Positions 11,423-23,762 of a DNA stretch of 64,000 nucleotides are shown here, one piece after another; the first letter of the stretch is position 1, and each line of letters begins with the position of its first letter. The stretch comes from Elmis aenea (taxonomy: Eukaryota; Arthropoda; Insecta; Coleoptera; Elmidae). The notes beneath the pieces were generated by a model. It made no database searches and was not told the origin of the DNA. It saw nothing but the letters and a program-made list of their open reading frames with translations. Made by a program: the position numbers and the translations under genes. The stretch lies in the NCBI GenBank assembly GCA_947652605.1, contig OX393576.1, positions 51,498,966 through 51,562,965 of the forward strand, in the 5' to 3' direction.

Positions 11423-12783
11423 TATAGTGTGTATAATTAGCACTTGATTTTATTTTTTTTTAAACAATGCTGTTTTAGTATGAATGTTAACTTATTTCTA
11501 TTAGGTAATATTTTAAGTTTAAAACAAAAAGACGTAATAGCTTAGATTATCTATAACTTTTAGTCTAGTGTTTACATAATAAATGAACTGTGCAAGTTTT
11601 TTTCACATGCAAAGTTGTTTCGGAAAAATAGTGAATTATCTTGTGTTATAGTTTGTTTAAATAACACCAATCTTTAATATTGCAGTTTTAATTTTTATTT
11701 AGCAAAGCCCACTATTCCAATATTACTCTCACTTGCAGTTAGGCATAAATTGTAACTTTTTATGGATATATAAAAGGTTTTGCAGAAACGGCTTTTTTAT
11801 CAATTTTATAAAGAAAAGTAGAAATGAAGTTTATAATATATGTATATAATTGCATTTTTAAATATTTGAAATTCCCAATGGTTTTGTATTTTATAAGAAA
11901 GTAGTTTGTGGTGATTTTGGGTTAAGTAGGTGATAAAACAGGACCAAAAACGTATTCCAAAGTTTATGATCGGTTTGGCTCTTCTGTTATATTAAATTTA
12001 ATTTCCTTGAGGTTTAATTTTAAACTGCCAGTAGTTTTAATTTATTTTGTAGTTGTTGTATAAGTGATTGTAGTGTCTTCGGCTTTCGAGTGAGTGTATG
12101 AATATTGTTAATTTTTTGACAATTTTATCATGTATTTTAAAAATAATTATAGCTGTAATTATAATATCTAAAGAATTGGGTTTGAGAGTGGAGGTTTCAC
12201 CCATTATTCCTTGCTTTTATGAACAATGAAATACTTTTAAATTGTGATAAAATTATTGTTTATTAAATGGAAAGCCAGACTTCTAGTTGTATTTTATTAT
12301 TTATTACAAAAGAGGTTGTTTGTAGCGAACAAATTTTTTAGATTTTAAGTGATAAGGGATCCACATTTTACTACGGAACCAGTGCTATTGAGGCTGTTGT
12401 TATCTCGTATATTTTATTATCGTGTATAATATTGTAAATTGTGCATTAAAAGTCACAAACAAAGTAATTAATGTTGTAGTGCATATTTTGTGGCATTAGT
12501 GGCGTATGTGTTACCAAATGTAACTTTTAGTAGCTTTTAGTTATGTGTGTTGTACAAGTTTGTGCAAAAGTTACTTCCAAACATTGCTGTAATATAAAAA
12601 TAATAAAGAATTATCTTTATATATTGTAGCTTTTTTGACATTCTCTATTTATTTCAGTATAAATCAATACAATTTTTTAACAAGTAACTATGCAAAAGGT
12701 CTAACTAAAAATTATTTCTAAAAATTACTGGGTCCCTTTATACTAAAAAGAAAAATACTAGGAACAGTAATTTATATCTAGAG

Positions 12784-13101
12784 CAGGGATGGCAAATAGG
12801 TGGCCAAAGTTGGCACGCGAGAGATTTTCGACGGCACCCTAAAGAATTGTATGAATAAATTTGTTTTGAAATTAGTACGCTGAGTATCTTTTTCTGTGTT
12901 GAAAAAGTCACCAGCGGTCTAACCTAACTAGTTTTGGAAAAGTTACCAGCGGTCTAACCTAACTAGTTTTGGAAAAGTTAGTTTTGAAAAAGTCACCAGC
13001 GGTCTAACCTAACCCGTGTTAAATACGTTGGCACGGGGAAAAATTTGTATCAAATTTTATGTTATTTTGGCACACTGATCAAATTCTATTTGCCATCCCT
13101 G
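12784..13101. mobile_element. Non-autonomous hAT element with internal tandem repeats
   Basis: The ends CAGGGATGGCAAATAG and ATTTGCCATCCCTG are flanked by a perfect 8 bp duplication ATCTAGAG (12776-12783 and 13102-13109). The interior has about three tandem copies of a unit of roughly 35-45 bp containing ACCAGCGGTCTAACCTAAC (12910-13020). There is no transposase. Confidence 0.93.
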
Positions 13102-13109
13102 ATCTAGAG

Positions 13110-14800
13110 TGTAATTAATGAAAGAAAATAAATGATTTTATAGTTTTGCACAAAATATATTAGGAGGTCCACGACGGATAACCACCACTGTCGTAAAAAA
13201 AATCACTAAACTTATTGTTTCTCTACAAATTTTACTTCTTAAACGATGCACGTTTTCAGTTCTATTTCTATTTAAAATTTGAGTAATTAAATAAGTAACA
13301 TTACAGGTAGTGTTGAGGAGTTGAAATAAAGGAAAACAAATGTTGACACTCAAATTCACAAATTTAAATACAAAATGATTCAACAGTAGCAAATTTAACA
13401 TTTGGAGGCACCAGACAAGGTCCAATTTACATGCCTTTTCAAAACAAATTTAATGATTTGTAGTTATCAACTATAGTAAAATGTTAAAAAGAAAAAACAT
13501 TTTGTTTTTTGGAGACCACCAAGCTCGCGTTTTTTACGTCTATTATGGTGATCCACCACTAGAGTTTCCTGGGATGCCGGTTTATTTTAAGCTAGGTTAT
13601 ATTTCCTGGGAAGTCCTAGAATTTTTGAAAATGTTATTTTCGTTTGTTTTGTGTTGAGATCTTTGTAGTATTATCATGACTTATTAAAATTTATTATATA
13701 TTTACTAACATTAAATTATGAAAAAACTTTATTTTTATTTCAAAATAGCTTTTCTGCTTTAAAATAACAAACTATATACACCCTTAAGTATGGATAAAGA
13801 AGCCCAGTCTGCATGACAAAGTTGATATCATCCAAAATACGTTTAAAGTTATATTTTTATGTAGCCTGGTAATGCGGAGCAAAAGAGATTATAAATGAAA
13901 TTTTATTAATAAAACTATGTCTGCTGCTAGATGCTCTCAAAACGATTCCACTCACATCTATAGGCTCAGAGTATTTTATGCGACAGGAATTTTTATTAAT
14001 AAATTAATAATAGATTACTTTTGTTGCCTCAAATCATATTAAAAAAATTGTGTTCTAAAATTGCAATAAAAATGTAATATTTCGGAAATGTTTATTTCTC
14101 TCAGTAATATTATTTTTAATAATCATGGAGTAAAATGTATTACGTATATGACTTGGAGTTGTTTTTAAGTAATAACAACTCCCTTCCTTTTTCGCGTTAC
14201 TTATTTCAAAATATTGACATAATTTATTACTTCCGGGAAATCACGGGAAAAAGTCCGATTTCTTCCTTGAATCCCAGGATAAGCAATCAAATATGTGAAA
14301 TCCTATTCGCCACCATGGATAACTTTAATCGACTAAACATTGTAAAAGATAATTTGGAAGTCTTTATCATAACAACAAACGTTTTTTAGTCTCGCCACAT
14401 AAAAATAATGTTTAAATGCTTTAAGCAAAACTTACCGTTACTCTAAATTTTGTTTAGGAGTTGACTTTGAAAACACAATATGTTGTTTTTAATTAAATAA
14501 ATACATTTACCCATGATATACAACACTTATACTAAATAAATATTTGCAAGCATAACTTAGAAACAATTTATTACACCTTATAATTAATTCGCAAAAAAAA
14601 AATTGTTTTGTGTCATTTCGCGTGCAATAGTATCGTCAAACAAAGCACAAAATCATTCATTAAACGCTTAAACAGATTTATTTTTTCAAACTCGAATTGT
14701 TCATTATCACCAAAATAATTTACATTATGTACTTCATATAGAAATACTAAAAACGACATAGTACTGAAAATACAAAAATTACTTAAGTGATCAATATAAG
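13110..14800. other. Intergenic, no gene recognised
   Basis: AT-rich sequence with short open frames only (13138-13425 minus, 14135-14389 plus). None has a family signature or splice context that I would trust. Confidence 0.5.
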
Positions 14801-14840
14801 GTTAATTAAAACTCGCTATATTCTTTCCCAAGGATCTGTT

Positions 14841-14912
14841 TTAGAAATGCTGGATCAGTTTCAAGATTCTTTTCTCTTCATCAGCAGCAATATTACCTAT
14901 ATACGGATAAAT
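14841..14912 (-). CDS. Candidate terminal exon of an unknown gene, possibly with a one-base frameshift
   Basis: On the minus strand a good acceptor (TTTTTTATTTATAG, complement of 14913-14926) opens a frame reading IYPYIGNIAADEEKRILKLI then QHF and a stop at 14841-14843. In the next frame the sequence is also strikingly protein-like: NLETDPAFLKQILGKEYSEF with a stop at 14806-14808. One extra A in the short A run at ~14868-14871 would join IAADEEK to NLETDP. Either the assembly lacks one base or the gene is broken here. I recognise no family. Upstream exons have not been found, and it lies 490 bp beyond the stop of the glycine-rich gene on the same strand. Confidence 0.35.
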   Translation of the reverse strand: MYPYIGNIAADEEKRILKLIQHF

Positions 14913-15399
14913 CTATAAATAAAAAAGTTTAGTAATAGTTAATTAAATCTATTTATTTCTATTAATAAATGAATTATTAATAAAATACTGAGTAGGTACT
15001 GATAACTGATACTGATGTCTAAAGTAACTTAATTCTTGTAATAGCGAAGTATCATAATTTTTTTTCGTCTACCGCTTCACAACAATATAAATTTTACTAC
15101 TTATATGATGAATTTTAAGATTTGAAATAGTTTAAACAGATACTATTATGCAAGGAAATTAAACAATGTCACTGTATACACACTTCAAAAACATAATTTA
15201 TTATTGTTATACATTTAAAATACATTTAGGCACAACATAATGTACATTATTATACAAGCTATTATTTGAAAACAAATAAAAATCATGTCCATTGTCATGG
15301 CGAAAGTCACAAAACACTTATTCGAAACAAACAGAACATTCATTATTATAGGTACATTTACATGTTACATTTTCTCCAATTTTTTTTTAAATTTATGAA

Positions 15400-16959
15400 C
15401 TAATAGTGAGAAAAATAAGGATTATGGTAAGGATAGTGTTTGTAAACTCTATTGGCTTCCTGATGACCCAGCAATGATTGTTGATCAAGTCCATTGTTGA
15501 GTCCGTATATCTCGTTACCGTTAGAATATTTATTTTGTCCAAAACGTTCACTATTGCCTTTGTTATTGTCGATGAGGTGATTGGAACCGTAATGGCCCTC
15601 TTGTTTATTTTGCCCGGCGTTAAACTGTCCGTTATCATGTCCACCTTTGTAAGTTGATTGTGTTTTTTCTCCAAAACTACCAGTTTTTCCATCAAAGCTG
15701 TAATTGTCGCCTTCGTCGTGTTCTACGTCATAAAATTCTTCAGTTTTTCCAGATTCATCTTTATGACTAGACGATTTAAATCCCTTAATGGTGTGGCCTT
15801 TTTTATGGCCCCCTTTTTGCTTCTTTTCTCCTCCAGTTTGACCTAAATATTTTTAAAAATTTTAGTTTGTTAATTAAGGTCTCGCGACAAACTTACCTGC
15901 TGTATTAAATTGTTGACCTCCGTTATAAGCTTTACCATCTTCAGTGGATTTCTTAACTCCGCCCTGTTGACTGAAGTGCCCAGAGTCTCCTTTGTTGTTT
16001 TGTAGGGCTGTCTTACCTTGTGAATAACCTTCTTGACCGACGTTACTATGACCGCCGCTTTGGCCTCCCGCTTTTTCAAATTTTGCGTCGTTTAGATTTT
16101 TTTTGCCGCCGCTATACACATTTTTATCTAGATATTCTCCTCCCCCCCCACCGTGACCTCCAACGATACCGCCTCCGTATCCTCCCCCAAAACCACCATA
16201 TCCACCACCCAATCCACCTCCTAATCCACCTCCTAACCCACCTCCCAAACCACCGCCATAACCTAAGCCCAAACCGCCTCCATAACCACCCCCAAGACCA
16301 CTTCCAGCAAAACCACCTCCGACTCCTTTATTGATTCCAACTCCACCTATTCCACCACCGATGCCCCCTATGCCTCCACCGATGCCCCCTATTCCTCCAC
16401 CGATGCCCCCTATTCCTCCACCGATGCCCCCTATTCCTCCACCGATGCCGCCAATCCCTCCACCAACTCCTCCATAACCTCCTCCAATACCGCCATGTCC
16501 AATTCCTCCAGCTCCACCAATTCCTCCAACGCCGCCATGTCCAATTCCGCCAATTCCTCCTATACCTCCTCCAACACCTCCTACGCCGCCAATTCCACCT
16601 AAGCCGCCATGTCCAATTCCTCCAACGCCTCCAACGTTACTATAACCCCCTAAGCCGCCTACTCCTCCCGAACTGCTTATATAATTTCCACCGCTATAAC
16701 CTCCACCACCGTAACCACCGCCGCCAAATTTTCCAACTCCGCCAACACCACCCGCACCCTCTAAACCACCGTATCCTCCACCTATCCCGGTTTCTGGATA
16801 ATATCCACCCTCGACAACATGATATCCACGCACTGGAGTACCAGAAGCCGCAGTTTTCATAACATCTTCAGTTTGATAACGATACTGGTACATCGGCCTT
16901 CTAACATTTTCTGCTCGTGTAACTATTATTAATACTAAACCTAAGATGTACTTTAACAT
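15400..16959 (-). CDS. Secreted glycine-rich, cuticle-like protein (501 aa, two exons)
   Basis: Exon 1 is 16959-15897 and exon 2 is 15842-15400, joined across a 54 bp GT-AG intron (15843-15896; donor GCAG/GTAAGT). The split codon is a glycine and the frame stays open to TAG at 15400-15402. Residues 1-16 (MLKYILGLVLIIVTRA) form a signal peptide. Residues ~55-280 are almost pure glycine with Gly-Gly-Ile, Gly-Gly-Val and Gly-Gly-Tyr repeats, including about five tandem copies of a 21 bp DNA unit (16349-16454). The C-terminal third is Lys/His/Gln/Asn-rich. Exon 2 contains GHKKGHTIKGFKSSSHKDES and KTEEFYDVEHDEGDN, resembling the insect DUF4779 family by memory. Likely an extracellular structural protein of cuticle. 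The start is chosen for the signal peptide and for its fit to the promoter 45-75 bp upstream. The other strand's open frames here are shadows. Confidence 0.9.
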
Positions 16960-17002
16960 TTTTGAAATGAGTGTAAATTGTTCGAAAAAGCTCTAACTAT
17001 AT

Positions 17003-17036
17003 ACTGAAGTTCCATCGCCTTCTCCAGGTATTTATA
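17003..17036 (-). promoter_or_regulatory. Core promoter of the glycine-rich gene (TATA box and initiator)
   Basis: On the minus strand TATAAATA (17029-17036) is followed by TCAGT (17003-17007). The T of the TATA box is 31 bases upstream of the initiator A (17005), which is textbook spacing for arthropod promoters. The predicted 5' UTR is about 45 nt. Confidence 0.85.
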
Positions 17037-17039
17037 GTA

Positions 17040-18490
17040 AAATACAATGATTTGGTTGATTACTTTAAAGTTTTTGTGTAATTTAATAGTTTACTTAAGC
17101 GATGGGGCAACAGTATGTCGGCGGATCGACCTTAAAGACTGCAATTGTTTAAATGTATTGTTGATTAGCTGACCTTGAGTACGCTATTCAAGCTCTATAC
17201 CGGAAATACAGTTAAATTTGGTTAAGAATGTTACATGCTCATTAAAATATTAAGTTTAAGGCATGCGTACGTCCTCTCCGTTTATCACCCTGTTCCGTTA
17301 TTTCGCATTTAAAACTTTGTATATTGATGATTATAATTTTTTTAAATCGTTATTTAATAACTTTTTATTAAATACCGCGACAACTACGCAACTTAGCACA
17401 ATATCTTTGCTTTGATAAACAAGGTCGTGTTTTTATTATTAGTTGATATATTTCGTAAATCATGTATATTGCAAAACGTTTACTTGTATCTTAGATTTTA
17501 AGGAAAACCGCATATTAAAATAGTTACAGGAATCGATTAACTTTATTATAAAGCGACTTCCTGGTAAAGCGCGTGTAAATGAAAGCAATTATTACTTTAT
17601 TTGACGAGTTTTGAAACTCATGGAACTGTACTTGCTTTGTTTAAAAACATTTTAATTTACTTCTCAATTTTACTTAACTTTTTAGCCCGTTAAGAAAATG
17701 TCCTTTCTACGGTACCAGTACTAAACTCATATATTGTTGCCTGGAAGAGAACATAAATACTTTTGGGATACAAATTGATCAAAAGTCAAAAATATCATAG
17801 TCATAGTAGTAAAACTCATTGATTACTTTAACTGGCAATCGCTGCAAAGTATAAAAGATGTTATTTTATGCGAAAGGGGTAAAACGTAAAAGGTTCACTT
17901 GGTGTATTGTCATAGTGGATGCAACTTTACTGTGACGCTCTTCAACAAAACAAAGAAATCCTGCAAAAAGAATTATTGTACATTCCGCCATTCGCATGTT
18001 GATTCATTAATTCATTTTACACGTTCTGAAATCTCCTAGTACCAAAGTTAGTTGTAACAAAAACCCATAAAAACACGCATAGTTCACTGCCCAGATTGCA
18101 TCACAAACGTTTTTTTATTTAACGTGACGTTTTAGTATTTGGAGTTTAGTTCCAGTTGGTGTCTAATGCATTTTGCAATAAATATCTTCAAACTTTTTCA
18201 CGTTGTGTAAATACATTTTTGCTTGTTTGTTGTGCCTTTTTAGAATAGATTGTCGTTCTAGTAACTCCATAGCTTAAAACTTTACTAAACATATTTTAAT
18301 TATTGTTTAACGAAAGTAATAACAATAAAATTTTTAAAAAATGTCTAAATAAACTTCTGTTGTAAGATATTTTGGGCTATGATGTTCACAAACAGTGCCA
18401 ACTTCAACTCTAGCCAAATTGCTATCACACTTCCATTTTGTAAATGCTGATGTACGATTACAAAATTATATACAGCTTATAAATATACGA
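17040..18490. other. Upstream region of the glycine-rich gene, no gene recognised
   Basis: AT-rich sequence without an identifiable element or coding exon. The first few hundred bases are the natural place for its regulatory sites, but no specific site can be named. Confidence 0.4.
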
Positions 18491-18495
18491 GAATG

Positions 18496-18800
18496 GGAAC
18501 AAAAACACAATACTATGACAATTTTTGCTCAGAGAAGACATTTAAAATTTAATAGAACAATATCACCCAAACTTGTGGGATCCAAAAAATTTAAACTACA
18601 AGAAAAGGAACTTTAGAACAGATGTATTTCAGCAATTTTCTGAGGCTATACAGAAGAAACCTGATAAAATCGAAAGAAAATTGTGGGTATTATGGCGCAA
18701 TATCGAAGAACTCGTGTAAAGGCGAGTGGAAGTGGAAACCATACACAGTAGTCTTCGTCGCTTGATGACATATTTATTTGCAAAACGCCAACCCTTTGCG
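18496..18800 (+). pseudogene. MADF-domain relic
   Basis: One frame reads EQYHPNLWDPKNLNYKKRNF then RTDVFQQFSEAI and RKLWVLWRNIEEL before a stop. A frame change gives RRTRVKASGSGN. The order (hydrophobic start, HPxLWD, YK, basic RxxxFQQ, W, then R-x-KASGSG) is that of MADF domains, DNA-binding modules found in insect transcription factors and in PIF/Harbinger partner proteins. The frameshift and in-frame stops show it is broken. The nearest Harbinger transposase fragment is 13 kb away (31562), so a shared origin is not shown. Confidence 0.6.
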
Positions 18801-19639
18801 AATTGCTGCGTGTGTCCAGAGAGCAGTTGACGAATTAATATTTTGGTGTAAACTTTTTGCTCGCGAATAGCTCTCAAACAGTTCGAGAACTTCTAATTTT
18901 GGTCACTTAAAAAGATTTTTTCAAAAATTGATTGACTTTAGATATTGACATATAAATTTACATTTAAACTGAATTACTTAAATATTCCAAACATACACAG
19001 CATGTATTCATACTAATTACTATTTTCATACACTAAATTAAACTTATAACTGCAACTAAATAGAAAAAGAATGTGCACAAATTTTAGAATTCTTATATTA
19101 AATAAAATATGCTGCTAATAAACAGAACTGAGACCGATTTTTAATACAGTGATACAACTGTATAACATTTCATTAGTTGATCTTTAAACAATTCCCAGAG
19201 TCACCTGCAGGCGACATCATTTTACGATTGTTTTTAAACATGTTTAAAAATAATTTTCGTTTGTTTTTTATTTAGCAATGTCTTCATTGATGATTTGCGG
19301 GAGTGTAATTTTAATGGCAATGTTTTCTGACATTTTATCAAAGAACCGTTTATTTTACAATCACCGCGCATTAGATGAAATCAAAGTTGCCACCCGTGAT
19401 GTTTTGAAATGTTATAAAATGCATAAACCGTAAGAACAAAAAAAATACATTTTATCGTATTAATTAGATGTTATTCTATATTTTAACAAATTTTTATAAC
19501 TATGGAATTTTTGTTATAAGAGAAATATGCAAGTGAATTGCATGTGTCACCTGAGGGTGACACTGGTCACTATGGCAACTAAAGTACGTAGTGTTAACAT
19601 TTGGAATTTTATGCATTTTTTATTTATTTTAAATTGACA

Positions 19640-21100
19640 TTACATGAAATAATTAAAAAATTGAAGAAAGACAACGTTAGTGGGAATCTTGCATTCACAG
19701 ATATTGAGGTCATCCATCTGAATTGCAAAAGGTCCAAGAATTACAGGCCACATTGGATGACGAACCGTTGTCGGAAGAAAAGAAAAAAAATTGTATACAA
19801 TAAGTAAATGGTTCTATAATACCATTTCTGTTTAACCATGTGGAAGAGGACATAAAGTTGAACCATTATACAATAATGTAATATGTCCCATGTTGAGTGT
19901 TTTGAACTTTTGTATACAGATGAGACTGTTAAATTTATTGTAGAAAATAATTATTACTATGCTATGCAAAGAAATCCTGTGTGTGTGTTTTGCGGGGGAA
20001 AAATGCATGTACTCATAATAATGAGCCGTAATCGTTTTTTTTTTTTGAAATTCAGTAATACCTTCTTCATCTTTGTAACAATAATACTTTGCCTGACAAG
20101 GAAGAGTAACGATATGTTGTCGCTAGAATCTGATTAAGGCAGTGTTTATTGTATTTATGTGCAGGGGTATCGTTTTTGACGTTTTTCTCCGGAATCGTTC
20201 AAGATTTTTTTAAAAACTTTGCACCATTCTACTTGCAATAGATGCGCGAATCGTTAAATAGAAGAATTTCGATTTTATCTCTGTAGGTTTCATGGCCAAC
20301 GTGATCGCAAAAATTACCTTTATTATTCATATTTTCAGTTTTTCCTCTATTTTTCCGAAGGTAATGACCAGTGGCACGTATAACTCTGCAAAACATTTTG
20401 TTTTGATGTTCTTGATACAATAAACACAGCCTTGAACAGATTCTAGCGACAACATATCGTGAACCTTCCTTATGAGACTGATAAGTTTGGCAAAGCTGAA
20501 AATTTCACGATGAACGATAATTTTCTGCAGCATTATAAGAAAATGGATTCAACTCATTTGGCTATTTATGAAACTTTGGTTCTGTTATGGACGTCACGAT
20601 ACTAAACACATCTATGGAAAACCTATTCGTTTTGGTTATTGGTTATAAATTGTGGTCTCCAGCTACTTGTCAAGGATATCTCATATCATGTGAATTTTAT
20701 CAACGTGCTAAAGGTGCTGCACTAAAGTTTCAGCCACAGCATGGGTTCGTTAGGAGCAGCTGTTGTCTTACAATTACAGTTCAAATTGCCAAAGGAAATA
20801 AGTCCATATAATTGTTACTTCGATCATTTTTTTAATGGTCTGCCATTGCCTTAATATCTTCATAAAAATGATGTTTGAGGAACAGGTACAACGCGTGAAA
20901 ATAGATTAGAGCTTTGTTAGGTCACAAACAACAAGGACATGAGAAAGAAACCAAGAAAAAGCCATCTTTCAAAGCTTCAAAAATATTGTCGTAGCAAAAT
21001 GGCATGATAAAGGATAGCTTTGTAACGGTGCTTCTAACTGCCACAATTTGAGTCCAATCACCAAAGTGGTATTGGTTTCCCGTAAAAAGATTTTTCGTTT
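19640..21100 (+). pseudogene. piggyBac-like transposase relic
   Basis: Scattered frames match piggyBac (DDE_Tnp_1_7) landmarks in order: HVECFELLYTDETVKFIVEN (19887), MSRNRFFFLKF (20020) and NNTLPDKEE (~20078). Then come YGRHDTKHIYGKPIRFGYWL (~20580), GYKLWSPATCQGYLISCEFY (~20640), YFDHFF (~20818), GTGTTRENR (~20880) and KWHDKG with SNCHNLSP (~20995-21045). The HXXFF and GTxRENR motifs are diagnostic. Multiple stops and frameshifts make it non-functional. A ~60 bp segment (about 20090-20155) recurs inverted at 20405-20470, showing rearrangement inside the relic. Confidence 0.87.
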
Positions 21101-22240
21101 TATTTTAATTTTAGTTATAAATATGCATATTATATCGTGTTTTGTACTACGATAATGTATAGCACACATAATTTTCAGGAAAAATAACAACAATAAAAAA
21201 ACTTTATGGCACCTGATTATTAACAGCAATAGACTAAGAAAACCAATATTTAACAACGGCATTTCGCTTGCACTTTCCAAGGGTAGTTTAAAAAAATTAA
21301 TTGTATATTTTAAAAAATAATTTGCTTGCCATTTTTACTTCCATATTTTTATATTTTTTAATGATTAAAAACTTTTTATGAGCTTATAATTATTTATGCA
21401 GTGAATAGCTAAATCAATTTAAGGTATTTGTTTTTTGTTTGCCAAGCTTTGGTAAGTTTATACTCCGATGGGCGCAATTTATTGTTCATTAATAATCAAA
21501 TTGTCAATAGCACAATTTAATAATTTAATCGGACAAAATGCACCCATGCTTATCCAAAACTAAAGGGAAATGAGCCATAGTGCCACATAACAATGGCTTA
21601 ATGAACTTGCTCGGATGTTGCAATTTCGATCACTTTACTTACTATTTCCTGTTTATTAATACATGATCGTGTTTCTGCTTCAATGTTTTTATCGACCGCA
21701 CTTTTTCAAAAGTGCAAAAAATTCACACAGATAATGTTAATTATTAGACATTAAAATAAATATGATAATTGATTAAGTCCACAAAATTAAATGCACAAAA
21801 ACGTATGTGTTTTGGAAATAGAATTTTGCTGAGGTGTTATTAAAATTATTTTGCAAGTTACATTTTTTGGTAGTCTTATTTGCAAGCGAATCATTGTCCT
21901 AAGTTTACAATGTCTAAATATTTTAGATGCCTAAAATTTTAATTAAAAAGTCACTTATTTCTTTTTTAATAAAAACAACGCTTGAAAGAAAAAATACCAG
22001 TTTTGACACTCTCTTCTCCTCGTCAGTAGATTATGTTCTCATTTATTAATTATTCATAAGCAACTTTCGTAGCAACGATCAACATTGGCAATGAAGTTTA
22101 TCTAAAAGGAATTTGATTTAGTTAAATGGAAATAACTTCTCCCAATCAGTGTTTAAAATATAAGTTCCCTCTTTATTTGTACATGAATGTGTCTTTGAAA
22201 ATTTATAATGATTCTTTAATAATAATTCTTTATTTATACT
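21100..22240. other. Intergenic, nothing recognised
   Basis: AT-rich sequence with no coding signature, hairpin or element end that I could identify. Confidence 0.4.
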
Positions 22241-22248
22241 TTATACAT

Positions 22249-22990
22249 AGAAGGGCCACTCTTGGAATCTCGTAAACGGTTAGAGCAACAAAGAAGTTTA
22301 AATTAGACAAATTGTTTTGCTTTCCGAGTACTATTTAGTGATGCTTTGATGTTTTAAAAAAGTTCCATGGCACTCTAAATAAAAAACAAAAATCAAAATG
22401 AGCTTTTTTCTAAATCGTTAATAACTCGGTTATACTTGATGGTACAAAAATATTTTTGATGAAAGTTGTTGATTTTTTTTATGCACTGTAAAATGAAAAC
22501 ATTACTTTGTTTCAATATTGTTTAAATTCATGGCACTCTATAGCTATAAGCTTTTTGATGAATTTTGTTTGTTTTGAGCCTAAATATCAAAATATATACA
22601 TTAAACTTTATATTAATATTATTGAAAAGAGGAAAGGAAATGCTTTTTTATGAGATCATAGCCAACTATAAATTCCATTAAAAAAAAGCCAGTTTATAAA
22701 TTAGCTAAGAATTAAAACAATATTAAAACAAACGGATGTTTTCATTTTATAGTGGATACAAATTTTACAGCTTTTTATCCAAAAATATTTTAGTACCATT
22801 AAGTATAACCAAATTATTAACGATTTAGAAAAAAAAAACATTTTAATTCTTGTTTATAATCTAGCTTTCCATAAAACTTTTTTAAAACATTAAAGCATTA
22901 TTATACAGGTCTTAGAAAGAGGAAAAATTGGTCTAATTTAATCGTCTTTTTAGCTCTTTCCGTTAACGAGATCCCAATAGTGGCCCTTCT
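22249..22990. mobile_element. Long foldback element, AGAAGGGCCACT ends
   Basis: AGAAGGGCCACTCTTGGAAT at the left pairs with the complement of ATCCCAATAGTGGCCCTTCT at the right. The pairing continues through arms of about 350 bp (for example TTCTAAATCGTTAATAACTC at ~22408 against its mirror near 22825). No coding sequence and no clear target duplication. No other copy was noticed in the window. Confidence 0.8.
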
Positions 22991-23762
22991 CTGTGAACTA
23001 TCCTGTGTATAACACTGAGTAACGTTTTACCGATACGTCTGGCAAAACGTTATTAGTGTGTTATAATCTTATAATTAGCAAAATAATGGAAATTAGTAAA
23101 GCACGCTGATAAACTTTGACCAGACATATCGTAAACACACTGTATAGTTCTGTTACAAAAACAAATAAGAGCGCAAAACAAATCTTTAAACACAAAAATG
23201 TACATATGAATAAAGAGAAAGAATATATTTTAGACAGATTAGTAGACGTTATTTTAATAACTATAAATTTTTATTGACTAAAGTTTAAAAAAATTAAGCT
23301 CTCTTAAAGACGAATTCGATGACATAAGAAAATACAGGGGTTTGCGTTTGAAAAAATTGAGTTACGAGCTTTTGAAAATCATGGAAGTTTTCTGCATGAC
23401 CTTACCAAATTACAACGGTGTACTTCGAAAAATAACATCAGGAGAATCTTTTAAATAAAGACTTACAGAATTGAAAAATTTAAAAAAAAAATTTTTCAGT
23501 GACAACGCCGCATAAAAACCTGTACTAACTATTTTATATTGATGCAAAGCTAAAATAAAGGCGGTCAAAAATATTAAATAAACAATATAGGGTGTTATAT
23601 TTGAAATAGAAACGTCGCTATTAGTTCCAGAGAGGTGACTTACCCTGTATATCTGAAAATATTTTTATCGTGTTCGGAAGAAAAAACTATATGAAATAGC
23701 GTTTGAATCAACTTTCTATCTCAAACCGTTTAGCCACAATCAACCGATCCCGCACTAATGAC

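Larger units (their letters stand above)
9751..12630 (+). other. Putative long 3' UTR of the tetraspanin gene
   Basis: No coding potential is seen. The plus strand is rich in T and G relative to A and C over much of 11450-12620, an asymmetry common in transcribed untranslated sequence. A consensus AATAAA lies at 12602-12607. Earlier weaker signals may be used instead. The stretch contains two hairpin-forming repeats (10074-10254 and the 693 bp MITE copy D). The extent of the transcript is inference. Confidence 0.4.

Noticed and set aside
12896..13020. TAACCTAAC units as interstitial telomere repeats
   Set aside because: The insect telomere unit is TTAGG in tandem; here the motif is part of a longer repeat unit inside a hAT element.
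13138..13425. Minus-strand 95-codon frame
   Set aside because: No family motif or gene context; composition is that of random AT-rich sequence.
16020..16334. Plus-strand frame rich in His/Pro/Arg opposite the glycine-rich gene
   Set aside because: Antisense shadow of glycine codons; the minus strand has promoter, signal peptide and a valid intron.
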